Shown here piece by piece: positions 28,001 to 35,697 of a DNA stretch of 64,000 bases; positions within the stretch are counted from its first letter, which is position 1; the number at the start of each line of letters is the position of its first letter. A program made the translations under genes and the position numbers. The stretch spans positions 338,687-402,686 of the forward strand of contig SVMG01000001.1 in assembly GCA_015067545.1 (NCBI GenBank), written 5' to 3'. The notes below the pieces were generated by a model that worked only from the letters and a program-made list of their open reading frames with translations, was not told the origin of the DNA and ran no database searches. Origin of the DNA: Oscillospiraceae bacterium (GTDB lineage Bacteria; Bacillota; Clostridia; Oscillospirales; Oscillospiraceae).

Positions 28001-30994
28001 GGTATTGCCGTTAACCACCGGTCTGGTCTGAGAATGGAGCAGGAAGCTCTTGGTAGAGCCGGCCTCTGCTGTCTTGATCTGATCAAAGACAATGAACGCA
28101 CCGGGATACTTCGTATTGCCGTCCAACTCCAGGTTCAGGAACAGCATACTACGGATCGCTTCCTGGGTATTGTCATCGTACGCACCGGCAACATCACCTG
28201 CGATGTAGGTATAGTCCGGAGTATAAATATTGGGACCGAATTCCTGACCTACGATCTTGGAGCGCAGATATTTGCTGCTGGGGTCTGGGTTGAGCAGATC
28301 ATCCACAGAAACTTTTTGGACTTGTACGCCTGTGGGATTTGCCAGGGAGGAAATGGACAGAGTATTATGGGCAACGGACAGACCGTAATAATCAGTATCA
28401 TGATCGCAGCCCATCAAGACATAGTAGCCGGAGTCACCGGTGAGCAGACCCTTGTAGTAGATCTGGAAGCTACCGGTATCCTCATGCTGGTGACCGCCGA
28501 TCTCTCTTTGTGTCATCTGCATGGAAACTACGATGTCATTGGAGGTCTTACCCCATTCCCAACCGGTACGGGCGATCATGCCGCCGTAGGGCGTGGGCAG
28601 ATATCTGGAAAGGGGCAGATTGCCAACCTCTGTATTGCCGGTGGCATTATCCAAAATGCTGGGATCGTTCAGGATCAGTGTCATAACAGGAGAGTAAATG
28701 GTCGTTCCCGCGCCGGGCTGTACTCCGGGATTTTCCCGCAGCAGCTCCTGATACAGAACAGGATCCTTGTAGAAGTTGGCTACATTGAATATGATCGATT
28801 TCATGGAGTCAAACCAGGTATCATCCTTGGTTTGGGTCATCTCATAGTCGTCGCCTTCGGTCATGATCTTACCGTCAGCACGGCGGGTGTAGATCCACTG
28901 ATAGATGACCTGGGATGCCTCATCAATGAACACCCGGATACCGTCGGCCTTGCCGTCACCGTCCAGGTCGTTCTTGCCGCCGGTCATCTGGTAGATCAGC
29001 CACTGACCCCACATATCCGCATCAAAGCGGTAGGTGCCGTAGGCACTGCCCTGGTGGTAAGCCATGGACTTATACCAAACATTACGGGTATCGATGTACA
29101 GATCAAAGTACATACCGGCAATGTAATCGTAGATGGAAGGATAATCATCTGCAATTGCAATCGCAAAGGCCAGCCAGCACTGCTGGACCTGATACTCCGA
29201 GTCGTGGCCGTTATTGGCCAGGGCCTGGGTTGTTGTGGGTGGGAAGCCTGCTTCGATCATGGATGCCTGGATCTGTGCACCGGCAACAAGCAGGTCCTTC
29301 TCGTGATCGTCCAGCAGATCGTAGCACCAGTCATAGACCTCTGCAACGGTGAACAGGGTCGAACCGATATAACGGTAGTCCATTCCTTGGCCGGAGAAGG
29401 TAACGGTCTGCAGGAAGTTGATCATGGCTTCAACCGCTTCGTCACCGTGGGTCAAAGCGGTCCGCTTCTTCCACTCATTGTCGCTGTTCTTGTAAATGGC
29501 ATAATCAAAGGCTTTTGCCTCAATGATCTGCAAGTAGCTTTCGCTGTAGTTGCTGGCCGCCTTCACATCCGGCAGCACACCGTCGAAGTCCGAACCGCGC
29601 TTTTTGTCGAAGGCTACCCGCGCAGCTTCGTTGTCCTCGTGTTCCATTCTCTCCAGAATGCTGGGGATATCCGCCTCGGTGAACATCACACGGGGATGCT
29701 GATTTGCTGTGGGGTAGATAAGAGGATCCGGGAATTCCTCTGTATCAAATTCCGTCACCTTATCCCAGACCAGCTGGCCGGGCAGTGTGCCCACGCCTGT
29801 GGGAAGATAGGCAACGTTATCGGTGATGATGAATTTGTCGATCTGACCGCCCATATGTCTGGAACGGATGCGGATGTCGAGTATGTCACCCGCCTCACAG
29901 TCAACTGTTGCAATGCGCGTCCACTTGAAGTCGCCCTCCTCAGGCACGACTTCCACCATACGGGTGTACTTGTACTCCTCGCCATTGGAGGAAACAATAC
30001 AGCTGATCGCGTTACTCGAAGCATACATTCTTGCCCAAACAACATAGGTGCCGGTAGTATCCGTATGGATGCGGAAGCTCATCTGAGCAGCAAGCGTCTC
30101 GCTGTAGTCGGCATAGTCGGGCTGGCCGTCGCCGTCGTTATCCTCCGCGGCCTTGGCCATATGTGCTACCTTACCGCCGGAAGCATTGGCGTGATCCTTA
30201 ACCACAATGCGCTCCTGGCCGGGCAGGATCTGATCCTCCGCCTCGAACATGGCGCGGCTGTGATCGGCCTCGTACACACGTACGCCATCCTCGGCTACCG
30301 TATACTTTGCCACGTAATCTTCATAGGTAAGGGTCGCTTTGAGCGTGACTTCCTTACCGGCAACAGTGATATTCTTGATGGCAACGACGGTTTTGTTCTC
30401 ATCCGCCGCATTGACCTCCAGGGGCGCCATCATAGGGATCAGGATGCCGGCGCACAGAATGATAGCGATCATCGCCGTCACCTTTCTGCGCTTGATGAAC
30501 ACAAACACCACACCTGCGATGACCGCTGCACCCAGCAGTGACCACAGAATGATGTTCACGACGTTGACGCCGTCACTGGGCTCTTCCTCAGTGCCGGTGG
30601 CATCGTCTGAGCTGCCGGGCGTCTGATCATTGCCCGTGTTGCCGTTCTGTGTGTCCTCGACGACTGTGACAGCCTTGCGGAACCAAGTCATTCGGAATTC
30701 CTCATGAACACCCACGGAGAACGCACCGGAAACCGGCTCGCCCGTGGTAAACTTGACTCCATCCGGGAGTTCCACAGAATATGTAAAGGTCTTCTCTGTG
30801 TTGTAATTGTTGGTTACAGCCAGAGTCAGCCGCATTTCGTCGTATTCGCCAAAGGAGTCACTGGAGGTGATCCATTCGGCTGCAACGCCCTCTTCTGTGG
30901 TTGTCGCCGCGTAGGTCAGGATCACTGTGGAGAAAATCACAGCAATCATGAGCAACGCAGAAACAATACGGTTTAACGTGGATTTGTTTTTCAT
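22067..30994 (-). CDS. Giant secreted heparinase II/III-like (polysaccharide lyase-like) multidomain protein: Ig-like N-domain, TM hairpin, lyase core, discoidin-like, three SH3b-like, CBM35-like modules and Cys/His-rich repeats
   Basis: 2975 aa; N-terminal signal sequence; ANQHPRVMFTEADIPSILERM, GGHQHEDTGSFQIYYKGLLTGDSGYY; ARYVKLVGYG; WAKIAWNDGYAWV, QGWINMTDVAL, EGWINLADIAL; IEAEDV... CBM-like repeats; HTYS.EW....YHWHA..C repeats. Confidence 0.85.
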   Translation of the reverse strand: MKNKSTLNRIVSALLMIAVIFSTVILTYAATTTEEGVAAEWITSSDSFGEYDEMRLTLAVTNNYNTEKTFTYSVELPDGVKFTTGEPVSGAFSVGVHEEFRMTWFRKAVTVVEDTQNGNTGNDQTPGSSDDATGTEEEPSDGVNVVNIILWSLLGAAVIAGVVFVFIKRRKVTAMIAIILCAGILIPMMAPLEVNAADENKTVVAIKNITVAGKEVTLKATLTYEDYVAKYTVAEDGVRVYEADHSRAMFEAEDQILPGQERIVVKDHANASGGKVAHMAKAAEDNDGDGQPDYADYSETLAAQMSFRIHTDTTGTYVVWARMYASSNAISCIVSSNGEEYKYTRMVEVVPEEGDFKWTRIATVDCEAGDILDIRIRSRHMGGQIDKFIITDNVAYLPTGVGTLPGQLVWDKVTEFDTEEFPDPLIYPTANQHPRVMFTEADIPSILERMEHEDNEAARVAFDKKRGSDFDGVLPDVKAASNYSESYLQIIEAKAFDYAIYKNSDNEWKKRTALTHGDEAVEAMINFLQTVTFSGQGMDYRYIGSTLFTVAEVYDWCYDLLDDHEKDLLVAGAQIQASMIEAGFPPTTTQALANNGHDSEYQVQQCWLAFAIAIADDYPSIYDYIAGMYFDLYIDTRNVWYKSMAYHQGSAYGTYRFDADMWGQWLIYQMTGGKNDLDGDGKADGIRVFIDEASQVIYQWIYTRRADGKIMTEGDDYEMTQTKDDTWFDSMKSIIFNVANFYKDPVLYQELLRENPGVQPGAGTTIYSPVMTLILNDPSILDNATGNTEVGNLPLSRYLPTPYGGMIARTGWEWGKTSNDIVVSMQMTQREIGGHQHEDTGSFQIYYKGLLTGDSGYYVLMGCDHDTDYYGLSVAHNTLSISSLANPTGVQVQKVSVDDLLNPDPSSKYLRSKIVGQEFGPNIYTPDYTYIAGDVAGAYDDNTQEAIRSMLFLNLELDGNTKYPGAFIVFDQIKTAEAGSTKSFLLHSQTRPVVNGNTIIIENTEEGYSGKLVNQVLYVGAADAADPIYKIKRLGGEDKEYWYNGKNHPNESTMADNMAYEPGWGRLEITTTTTNTNQTDYMLNVMYVSDADGSTEVVPATLIKGNGVMGAQLLNHVAMFNMDGNNRISSTVSFTIPASAGHSTFKVNVAGMKAGTWTVSAGGKTVDCVASEDGGMLYFDAPAGKVTITRKNDNSNKTFDTVDHREPVNDILLYNVNGNYVITEVKPVKSGDTVLVPVLETFEIFDSVITREGAVVSIEYMGLQHIVIDTANKTATVNDKKVDVSALQVVGDEILLPVEDLGLLITKDYGEAEWNARSKCAYVTAKAPAYIPEEKRDFDNAIQVENVYLTDEKGTGSVDTSDSSGLVNTLDNSSASYTALAGYLGEAGGVYDFGRVYTLEAIHFMFGQCKTRIYTFEILVSEDGVNFTELSGGKRFKSEKTKEEYVWQSYTMPEDLQARYVKLVGYGNVPDNNWFNWQEVVFVGVPTQAAEVINSNGTTVYATVGGDQLSTLAKGAKVDVVRTQVIDNVSWAKIAWNDGYAWVRLAHIAIYSDAEARIRDTGRVVANTTVKNAPWTDAAVLGQMSAGTAIKIVKTQMVNGVTYALVDFNGYQGWINMTDVALTADPDEFSVESGTVSAQNGTKVYNRSSLTAAVMGTLPFGAAVEIVQTKDIYGVVYGRIIFEDLEGWINLADIALFNPNPPFYMEIEAEDTTLHQGPDSSMYATDGNGKTTNLTKDVVTVTEDDNASGGKVAKLDWSGRFATGTITESTDLTANPAHLSFSVKAEKSGTHFVWVRYKCSSATPTISSYTDGNVFVNSMTTAKTGWLYDMMGDAEDYNSTKVEGGYVWYRLAVCEWQQGQTYTVRLRGRDGGISYDKFVVTTDPGFAPAMEDELVTIKPDRTVEAIEVTTDPLRSDIVLSETEKGVLQVKLERQHFYDNLYLYTGGASPAIGFRLTADKAGTYYVWGKFNKFSTLYASVSGYGNDFTYKYYKPDQKMEATVEGWYLIGTYDVTEAGESVYVRLNGRNGTNIIEQFYVTTDSNFVGVPRCQHSFSTDWSKDADYHWHAATCPHDDLISNKAEHIYDDDMDTTCNTCGHVRAVHPHTYSTEWTSNERYHWHAATCGCTNKVSEKAYHSYGADKRCTVCGAEQEFVSDNEMTFIEAEDVNLFLEKDTTFGHSKAPVMIADNAFASGGKVAQWSWTENLAYGVSMGENASNLTAYPAHISFDVKALKTGLHYVWARVCVDKDTNIWSYIDGNTYKGQRTSATGTGWEYDLWGTDDYCSANEEDFIWVRIGVCEWTAGKTYSVRFRARNGRRIVFDQFVVTMDNTYAPNQDDPMASFAPDTVIEAEDTTLDYTRVNVEESATASNEKHVNFNGFVGTSTAFLSAQGAPAHLSFQINAATPGKYYVWAKFDSAGTLFTSISGSAKDHTYSYYELDKKYTPQYAGWYLVGAYETGGANETIYVRLIGRNGSTKIDQLYVTADSSFAGIKPHEHAYSTDWSTDADYHWHASTCGHTELIADKGEHVYDNDTDATCNTCGYTRVVHIHTYSSEWSHDDTYHWHASTCGCTNKVSDKAEHTFGANKLCTTCGAPLVYVGSSDQLFIEAEDVDIFTTNDSTYANQIPVVLVADSNVSGGNYIKLPQAGNANYTTINSNDLSAYPAHVSFEVKASETGTYYVWAKVSQSGANIWSYIDGITKRTGNLNVTAGGWSYDTFNTTDGFKWVMIATCNWEAGKTYGVRLRSRQAGAILIDQFMVTSDSQITTPHVHTYGAEWGSDETHHGRKCTFAGCTALKDKAEHNFGTTGVCECGKVGFYAVGSTPAYIEAESVKLFTEKDSTYANFVPTKLYDDGKAVYMGGTNTAVIGGTVADYPAHVSFDVKVSTGGTYYIWAKVKKESATPSVLTLIKGDKNNSAQTWKYAQWGETTQYKWVKIATCNWTDVNEVYSVNLRARQQHSIIDQFCVTSDSTWNGTT

Positions 30995-31069
30995 AGTTGT
31001 CCACTCCTTCTCTTCTTAGGATGCACCCATTGCACTTTTGTACAAAAGGTGCATCTTATAGATGCTTTC

Positions 31070-31132
31070 ATTGTATCACATTCACCAATCAATTACTGTG
31101 CATATCTTGCATTGTTTTCTGCGTAAATTGCT
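31070..31132 (-). promoter_or_regulatory. Putative activator-dependent promoter of the 2975-aa gene (box 31096-31132, -10 TACAAT at 31070-31075)
   Basis: 29/37 identity with the region upstream of the paralogous gene at 61781-61817, with the same 21-nt offset to a -10-like hexamer. Confidence 0.6.
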
Positions 31133-31245
31133 AAAAATGCCAATAATACTAATAGCAATTATGCGCAATCGGCTTATTTTTTTGTATAATCTGCTTTTTG
31201 TGTAAAAAAAGCAGGCTGTGCAAGTTGCACAGCCTTCTTTTGCTA

Positions 31246-31845
31246 TCAAATTTCCTGTCTGCCTTCCAATGCCCGGGACAGCGTAACCTCATCGGCATAT
31301 TCCAGCTGACTCCCTACACTCATGCCGTAGGCAAGGCGCGTCACCTTGACCTCCATCGGCCGTAGGAGACGAGAGATGTACATAGCAGTCGCTTCGCCCT
31401 CCGTATCCGGATTCGTGGCCATAATGACCTCCCGTACCTCTCCGGATGCCACCCGCATCAAAAGCTCCTTGATGCGGATATCATCCTGGGTCACATGGTT
31501 CAGCGGCGAGATCACACCGTGAAGCACATGGTACAGACCGTTGAATTCCCGGCTGCGCTCCATAGCGATCACATCCTTAGGCTCGGCCACCACACAGATG
31601 GTGCTGCGATCACGCATTTCATTGTCACAAAGGGGGCAAATATCCCGATCCGTCAAATTCTGGCACACCGGGCAGGTGTGGACATCCTGCTTGGCTGCGA
31701 GGATCGCATCCGCAAACGCCTTGGCGTCCGCATCATCCAGCTCCAAAACATGAAACGCCAACCGCTGAGCGGTCTTTCCGCCAATGCCAGGAAGCCTTGC
31801 GAACTGATCCGCAAGCTCCTGCAGTGCTGTGGGAAAGTACTGCAT
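31246..31845 (-). CDS. recR: Recombination mediator protein RecR
   Basis: 199 aa; FARLPGIGGKTAQRLAFHVL, CPVCQNLTDRDICPLC, NPDTEGEATAMYISRLL. Confidence 0.97.
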   Translation of the reverse strand: MQYFPTALQELADQFARLPGIGGKTAQRLAFHVLELDDADAKAFADAILAAKQDVHTCPVCQNLTDRDICPLCDNEMRDRSTICVVAEPKDVIAMERSREFNGLYHVLHGVISPLNHVTQDDIRIKELLMRVASGEVREVIMATNPDTEGEATAMYISRLLRPMEVKVTRLAYGMSVGSQLEYADEVTLSRALEGRQEI

Positions 31846-32189
31846 CAGAACAGGCCTCCCAGGTTCAGGCCGCCGGTGAGTCGGGACATGTTGTTGGCAG
31901 CTTCTGCATCTGCAGCGCGCATGGCTTCATTCACGGCGGCGATCACCATATCCTGGAGCATTTCCACATCATCGGGGTCAACTGCCTCGGGATTGATCTG
32001 CAAATTCACAACCTCATGCTTGCCATTGACGGAAGCGGAAACCATACCGCCGCCAGCGGTAGCTGTGTGGATCTTATTCTCCTGCTCCTCCTGCATACGC
32101 AGCAGCTCCTGCTGCATCTTCTGGGCCTGCTTCATCATAGCAGCCTGGTTCATGCCACCGGGCATACCCCGGAAATTATTCTTTGCCAT
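31845..32189 (-). CDS. YbaB/EbfC family nucleoid-associated protein
   Basis: 114 aa; MMKQAQKMQQELLRMQEE, DVEMLQDMVIAAVNEA. Confidence 0.94.
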   Translation of the reverse strand: MAKNNFRGMPGGMNQAAMMKQAQKMQQELLRMQEEQENKIHTATAGGGMVSASVNGKHEVVNLQINPEAVDPDDVEMLQDMVIAAVNEAMRAADAEAANNMSRLTGGLNLGGLF

Positions 32190-32199
32190 AATTGACTCC

Positions 32200-33828
32200 T
32201 TAATTATCCTTAATGTTTACAATATTGCTGTGGGTACGGCCAAAATCCATCAACCGTTCCATTTTTTTACTCACTTGGGGCTTTGCGGTCATATCTTCGG
32301 CCTTGGCGACAACATTCCTGCCCAGGATCGCGGACGCCTTCCGGGCGACCATATCCAATACATTGGGCTTATTGACCATTTCCATAGTAAAGCCGTTATT
32401 ACACCGGAGCACCACTTGATTGCCGCGCAGCACTCCCTGTATCGGCGCATTCTCTCCGGTGGTAAAAAAGCCCACCAGCGGAGGCCGCATCTCCTGCCGG
32501 ATGGACGCGACCAACTCCGCCCAAAAACCCACAGGGGTGGTGTCTGCAACTTGTGCCGGCAGGACCGACTCGTCCAACACCGGAGGTGCATCAGCATCAT
32601 CCGGCATAGGCGGAATTTCGTCTTCAAATTCTGCAGCTGTTACCTGCGGTGCAGGGGTTGCGGTTACAAGCACACCGCTTTTCAGCTGTTCCTCCAATCG
32701 GGTCAGCCGGGCATTCAAACTTTGTGCATCCAACTGAAGCTCCGGCTGGCACAGGCGAATGAGACACAGCTCTGCATCCATCCGGCGGCTGGCACTGCGG
32801 GTAAAACCGGACATGGTTGCTTCCAAACTCTCCATGATCTGCACCAGTTCGCCACCGGAAAGACGCTTAGCCAGTTGCACTGCTTCTTTATCCGAGGCCA
32901 CCCCGGACAGCATGGTAAGCCCTGCATCCGGCGCAGTTTTCAGCACCAACAGATCCCGGGCAAGACAGGCCAGCTCGTCCAGAAGCGCTCCCAGCTCCTT
33001 GCCTTCGGAATAGAGCTTGTTCAAAAGCTCCAGCGCCTTTGCGGTATTGTGATCCGCAATGTAGCCCATAAGCTCCGCAGCGCGGCGCTCACCGGCGATG
33101 CCCAAACAGGCGTAGACCCGTTCGGCAGTCAGTTCGCCCACGGTAGCAGAAGCACATTGGTCAAGCAGGCTCAGACCGTCGCGCATACCGCCATCAGCCA
33201 TACGGGCCAAAACGCGGGCTGCAGAATCGTCCAAATCGATACTTTCCTGATACGCCACATACTGAAGCCGCTGAGCAATATCCTCCTGACTGATGCGACG
33301 GAAGGAGAATCGCTGACACCGGGACAAAATTGTGGCCGGAACCTTATGGAGCTCCGTAGTCGCCAAAATGAACAGCAGATGCTCCGGCGGCTCTTCTATG
33401 ATCTTGAGCAGCGCATTAAAGGCGGAAATGGACAGCATGTGCACCTCGTCGATGATGTACACACGCATTTTCACCTGAGAAGGCGTATAAATGGCATCGT
33501 CGCGCAGGTCGCGGACATTGTCCACGCCGTTGTTGGAAGCGGCGTCGATCTCCAGCACATCCATACATGCGCCGGAATCAATGGCGCGGCACGCCTCACA
33601 GCAGTTACAGGGATTGCCGTCCTGGGGATTGAGACAGTTGACCGCCTTTGCCAAAATTTTGGCGCAGCTGGTTTTACCCGTACCCCGGGAACCTGTAAAC
33701 AGGTAGGCATGGCTCATTTTTCCGCTGATCAGCTGGGTCTTCAGCGTTTGCGTCACCGCCAGCTGACCGGAAACGTCATCAAAGGTCTGGGGACGGTATT
33801 TACGGTATAATGCTTGGTAGGCAGACAT
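32200..33828 (-). CDS. dnaX: DNA polymerase III subunit gamma/tau
   Basis: YQALYRKYRPQTFDDVSGQ, LFTGSRGTGKTSCAKILAKAVNC, EIDAASNNGVDNVRDLRD; ATG at 33828 with AAAGGAGG RBS. Confidence 0.96.
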   Translation of the reverse strand: MSAYQALYRKYRPQTFDDVSGQLAVTQTLKTQLISGKMSHAYLFTGSRGTGKTSCAKILAKAVNCLNPQDGNPCNCCEACRAIDSGACMDVLEIDAASNNGVDNVRDLRDDAIYTPSQVKMRVYIIDEVHMLSISAFNALLKIIEEPPEHLLFILATTELHKVPATILSRCQRFSFRRISQEDIAQRLQYVAYQESIDLDDSAARVLARMADGGMRDGLSLLDQCASATVGELTAERVYACLGIAGERRAAELMGYIADHNTAKALELLNKLYSEGKELGALLDELACLARDLLVLKTAPDAGLTMLSGVASDKEAVQLAKRLSGGELVQIMESLEATMSGFTRSASRRMDAELCLIRLCQPELQLDAQSLNARLTRLEEQLKSGVLVTATPAPQVTAAEFEDEIPPMPDDADAPPVLDESVLPAQVADTTPVGFWAELVASIRQEMRPPLVGFFTTGENAPIQGVLRGNQVVLRCNNGFTMEMVNKPNVLDMVARKASAILGRNVVAKAEDMTAKPQVSKKMERLMDFGRTHSNIVNIKDN

Positions 33829-33860
33829 TTCGTCCCCTCCTTTCAATGTGTAAAATAAAA

Positions 33861-34159
33861 CCGGCTCATAACAAGATCGCACACCCACATTTGAACCTGC
33901 TGTGTACCCGGTAACAACGCAGCCAGCTCAGAACCGGCAACCCCGCGGCACACGGAAAGATCCGCTTAATGCTGCTTGGTTCCCCACCTGACATGGTTCA
34001 CGGGATTCCGTTGCGCAAGACCGGTTCGTCAACACCGCTTGCGAAGGCCGGACGGCACGCAAACAAGCCCGGGTGTGGGAATTCATCCCTGCTATAGCGG
34101 ATTGCAGGCAACAGGGCACCGCTATCTCCCCGATTAGTGCGACCTTGTTATAAGCCGGT
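33861..34159 (-). ncRNA. ffs: Signal recognition particle RNA, large Firmicutes type (scRNA)
   Basis: Minus strand GGGGAGATAGCGGTGCCCTGTTGCCTGCAATCCGCTATAGCAGGGATGAATTCCC..., S-domain ATGTCAGGTGGGGAACCAAGCAGCATTAAG; termini CCGGCTTATAACAAGGTCGCAC/GTGCGATCTTGTTATGAGCCGG pair; adjacent to dnaX. Confidence 0.93.
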
Positions 34160-34186
34160 CAGCCATAACAAGGCTATTTGGTTAAA

Positions 34187-34408
34187 TTAGTTGAGCTTGG
34201 AGTCGATGAAGGCAGCCAGCTCACCAAAGGTGGCGATCTTCTGATCCTCCAAATCCAGTTCCACACCCAGTTCGGACTCCAGATCCATGATCATCTCAAC
34301 GATATCCAGAGAATCAATACCCAGGCTCTCAAAGCTGCTGTCGGGAGTGATCTCACTGGGATCCAGCTCCAACTGCTTTGCCGCGTAGGAAACAAGTTTT
34401 TCGTACAT
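34187..34408 (-). CDS. acpP: Acyl carrier protein
   Basis: 73 aa; SFESLGIDSLDIVEMIMDLESELGVEL. Confidence 0.97.
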   Translation of the reverse strand: MYEKLVSYAAKQLELDPSEITPDSSFESLGIDSLDIVEMIMDLESELGVELDLEDQKIATFGELAAFIDSKLN

Positions 34409-34470
34409 AATCTATACCTCCAAATTACATTGGGTTTCTTCAAGTATTTTAGTATAAGATACGGAATTTG

Positions 34471-35697
34471 TCAATGCTGTATTTCAGCCGCCGCCAGGCC
34501 TGCCGCATAGGCCGTTGCCCAGGCGATCTGCAGATTGAAGCCGCCGGTATAGGCATCACAGTCTATGATCTCACCGGCAAAATACAATCCCGGCACCAAT
34601 TTGGACTGCATGGTCTTAGGATCGATTTCCGAAACTTTTATACCTCCGGAGGTGATGATCGCCTCAGAAACCGGTCGTTTTCCCGTAATTTCCACAGAAA
34701 ACGCTTTCAGAAGCTCCACCATGCTGCGGCGTTGCTGCCGGGTCAGAGAATTGGCCTGCAGCATGGGGTCAATGCTCAGTCTGCGCAAAACAACGGGAAT
34801 CATACTTCTGGGCAAAAGATCCGTCAGCGCGTTTTCCATGGTTCGGTTTTGATACATCTCAAGATCCCTCAGAATGCGCCCATCCAGCTTTCCTTCATCC
34901 AGAGCAGGCTTCAAATCGATGACCAGACGGCAGTTGCCCTTCAAATGGGCGCTTGCGGACAAGACCGTAGGCCCGGAAACGCCGAAATGGGTAAAAAGCA
35001 ATTCACCGAAGTCCTTAAAGAGCACCTTATTCTTCTCATTGACCAGCTTGACCGCCACATTGCGCAGGCTGAGTCCCTGCATATCCGGGCAGTCATCCCC
35101 GGCTGTCTCCAAAGGCACCAATGAACCAACAACCGGCGTCACGGTATGACCCAATTCCCTGGCCATTTCATAGCCATCGCCGGTTGAACCGGTGGTGGGG
35201 TAACTCAGTCCGCCGGTGGCCAGGATCACCCGGGATGCTTCATGAATGCCCCCATCTGTGGACACCCCGCAAACCTCACCATTTTCCGTAAGGATCTTAC
35301 GAACACGCTCTGTTTTCACTGTCACATGATTTGTGCGCAGTTCATTGCGCAGGCAGTCGAGTACAGAACTCGCCTTGTCAGACACAGGAAACACCCGGTT
35401 GCCCCGTTCTGTTTTCAGCGCACAACCGTGCGCTTCAAAAAACTTCTTAACAGAGTCCGGCGGGAACGCTGCCAGAGCGCTATACAGAAACCGTCCATTC
35501 CGCGGAATGTTCTGCAAGACTTCCTGCACATCGCAGTCATTTGTCACATTGCAGCGGCCCTTGCCGGTGATCAGCAATTTCTTTCCCAAGCGGTCATTGC
35601 GCTCCAGCAAAAGCACCTTGCTCCCCTGCTGGGCTGCAGTGATCGCCGCAAGCATACCTGCCGGACCACCGCCGATCACAATCACATCAGCTTTCAT
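34471..35697 (-). CDS. HI0933/BaiN-family NAD(P)/FAD-dependent oxidoreductase
   Basis: 408 aa; VIGGGPAGMLAAITAAQQG, GKGRCNVTN, GLYFAGEIIDCDAYTGGFNLQIAWATAYAAG. Confidence 0.93.
   Translation of the reverse strand: MKADVIVIGGGPAGMLAAITAAQQGSKVLLLERNDRLGKKLLITGKGRCNVTNDCDVQEVLQNIPRNGRFLYSALAAFPPDSVKKFFEAHGCALKTERGNRVFPVSDKASSVLDCLRNELRTNHVTVKTERVRKILTENGEVCGVSTDGGIHEASRVILATGGLSYPTTGSTGDGYEMARELGHTVTPVVGSLVPLETAGDDCPDMQGLSLRNVAVKLVNEKNKVLFKDFGELLFTHFGVSGPTVLSASAHLKGNCRLVIDLKPALDEGKLDGRILRDLEMYQNRTMENALTDLLPRSMIPVVLRRLSIDPMLQANSLTRQQRRSMVELLKAFSVEITGKRPVSEAIITSGGIKVSEIDPKTMQSKLVPGLYFAGEIIDCDAYTGGFNLQIAWATAYAAGLAAAEIQH

Noticed and set aside
27200-30541. 1113-aa plus-strand ORF
   Set aside because: Antisense to the giant lyase-like gene; no recognisable domain and low-complexity translation. 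A by-product of codon bias in the true minus-strand frame.
33829-33888. N-terminal extension of DnaX in the ORF track
   Set aside because: Canonical MSAYQALYRKYRPQTFDDV start at 33828 has a good RBS; the extension runs toward the SRP RNA 3' flank.
33928-34119. 63-aa ORF between dnaX and acpP
   Set aside because: Lies entirely within the SRP RNA gene.
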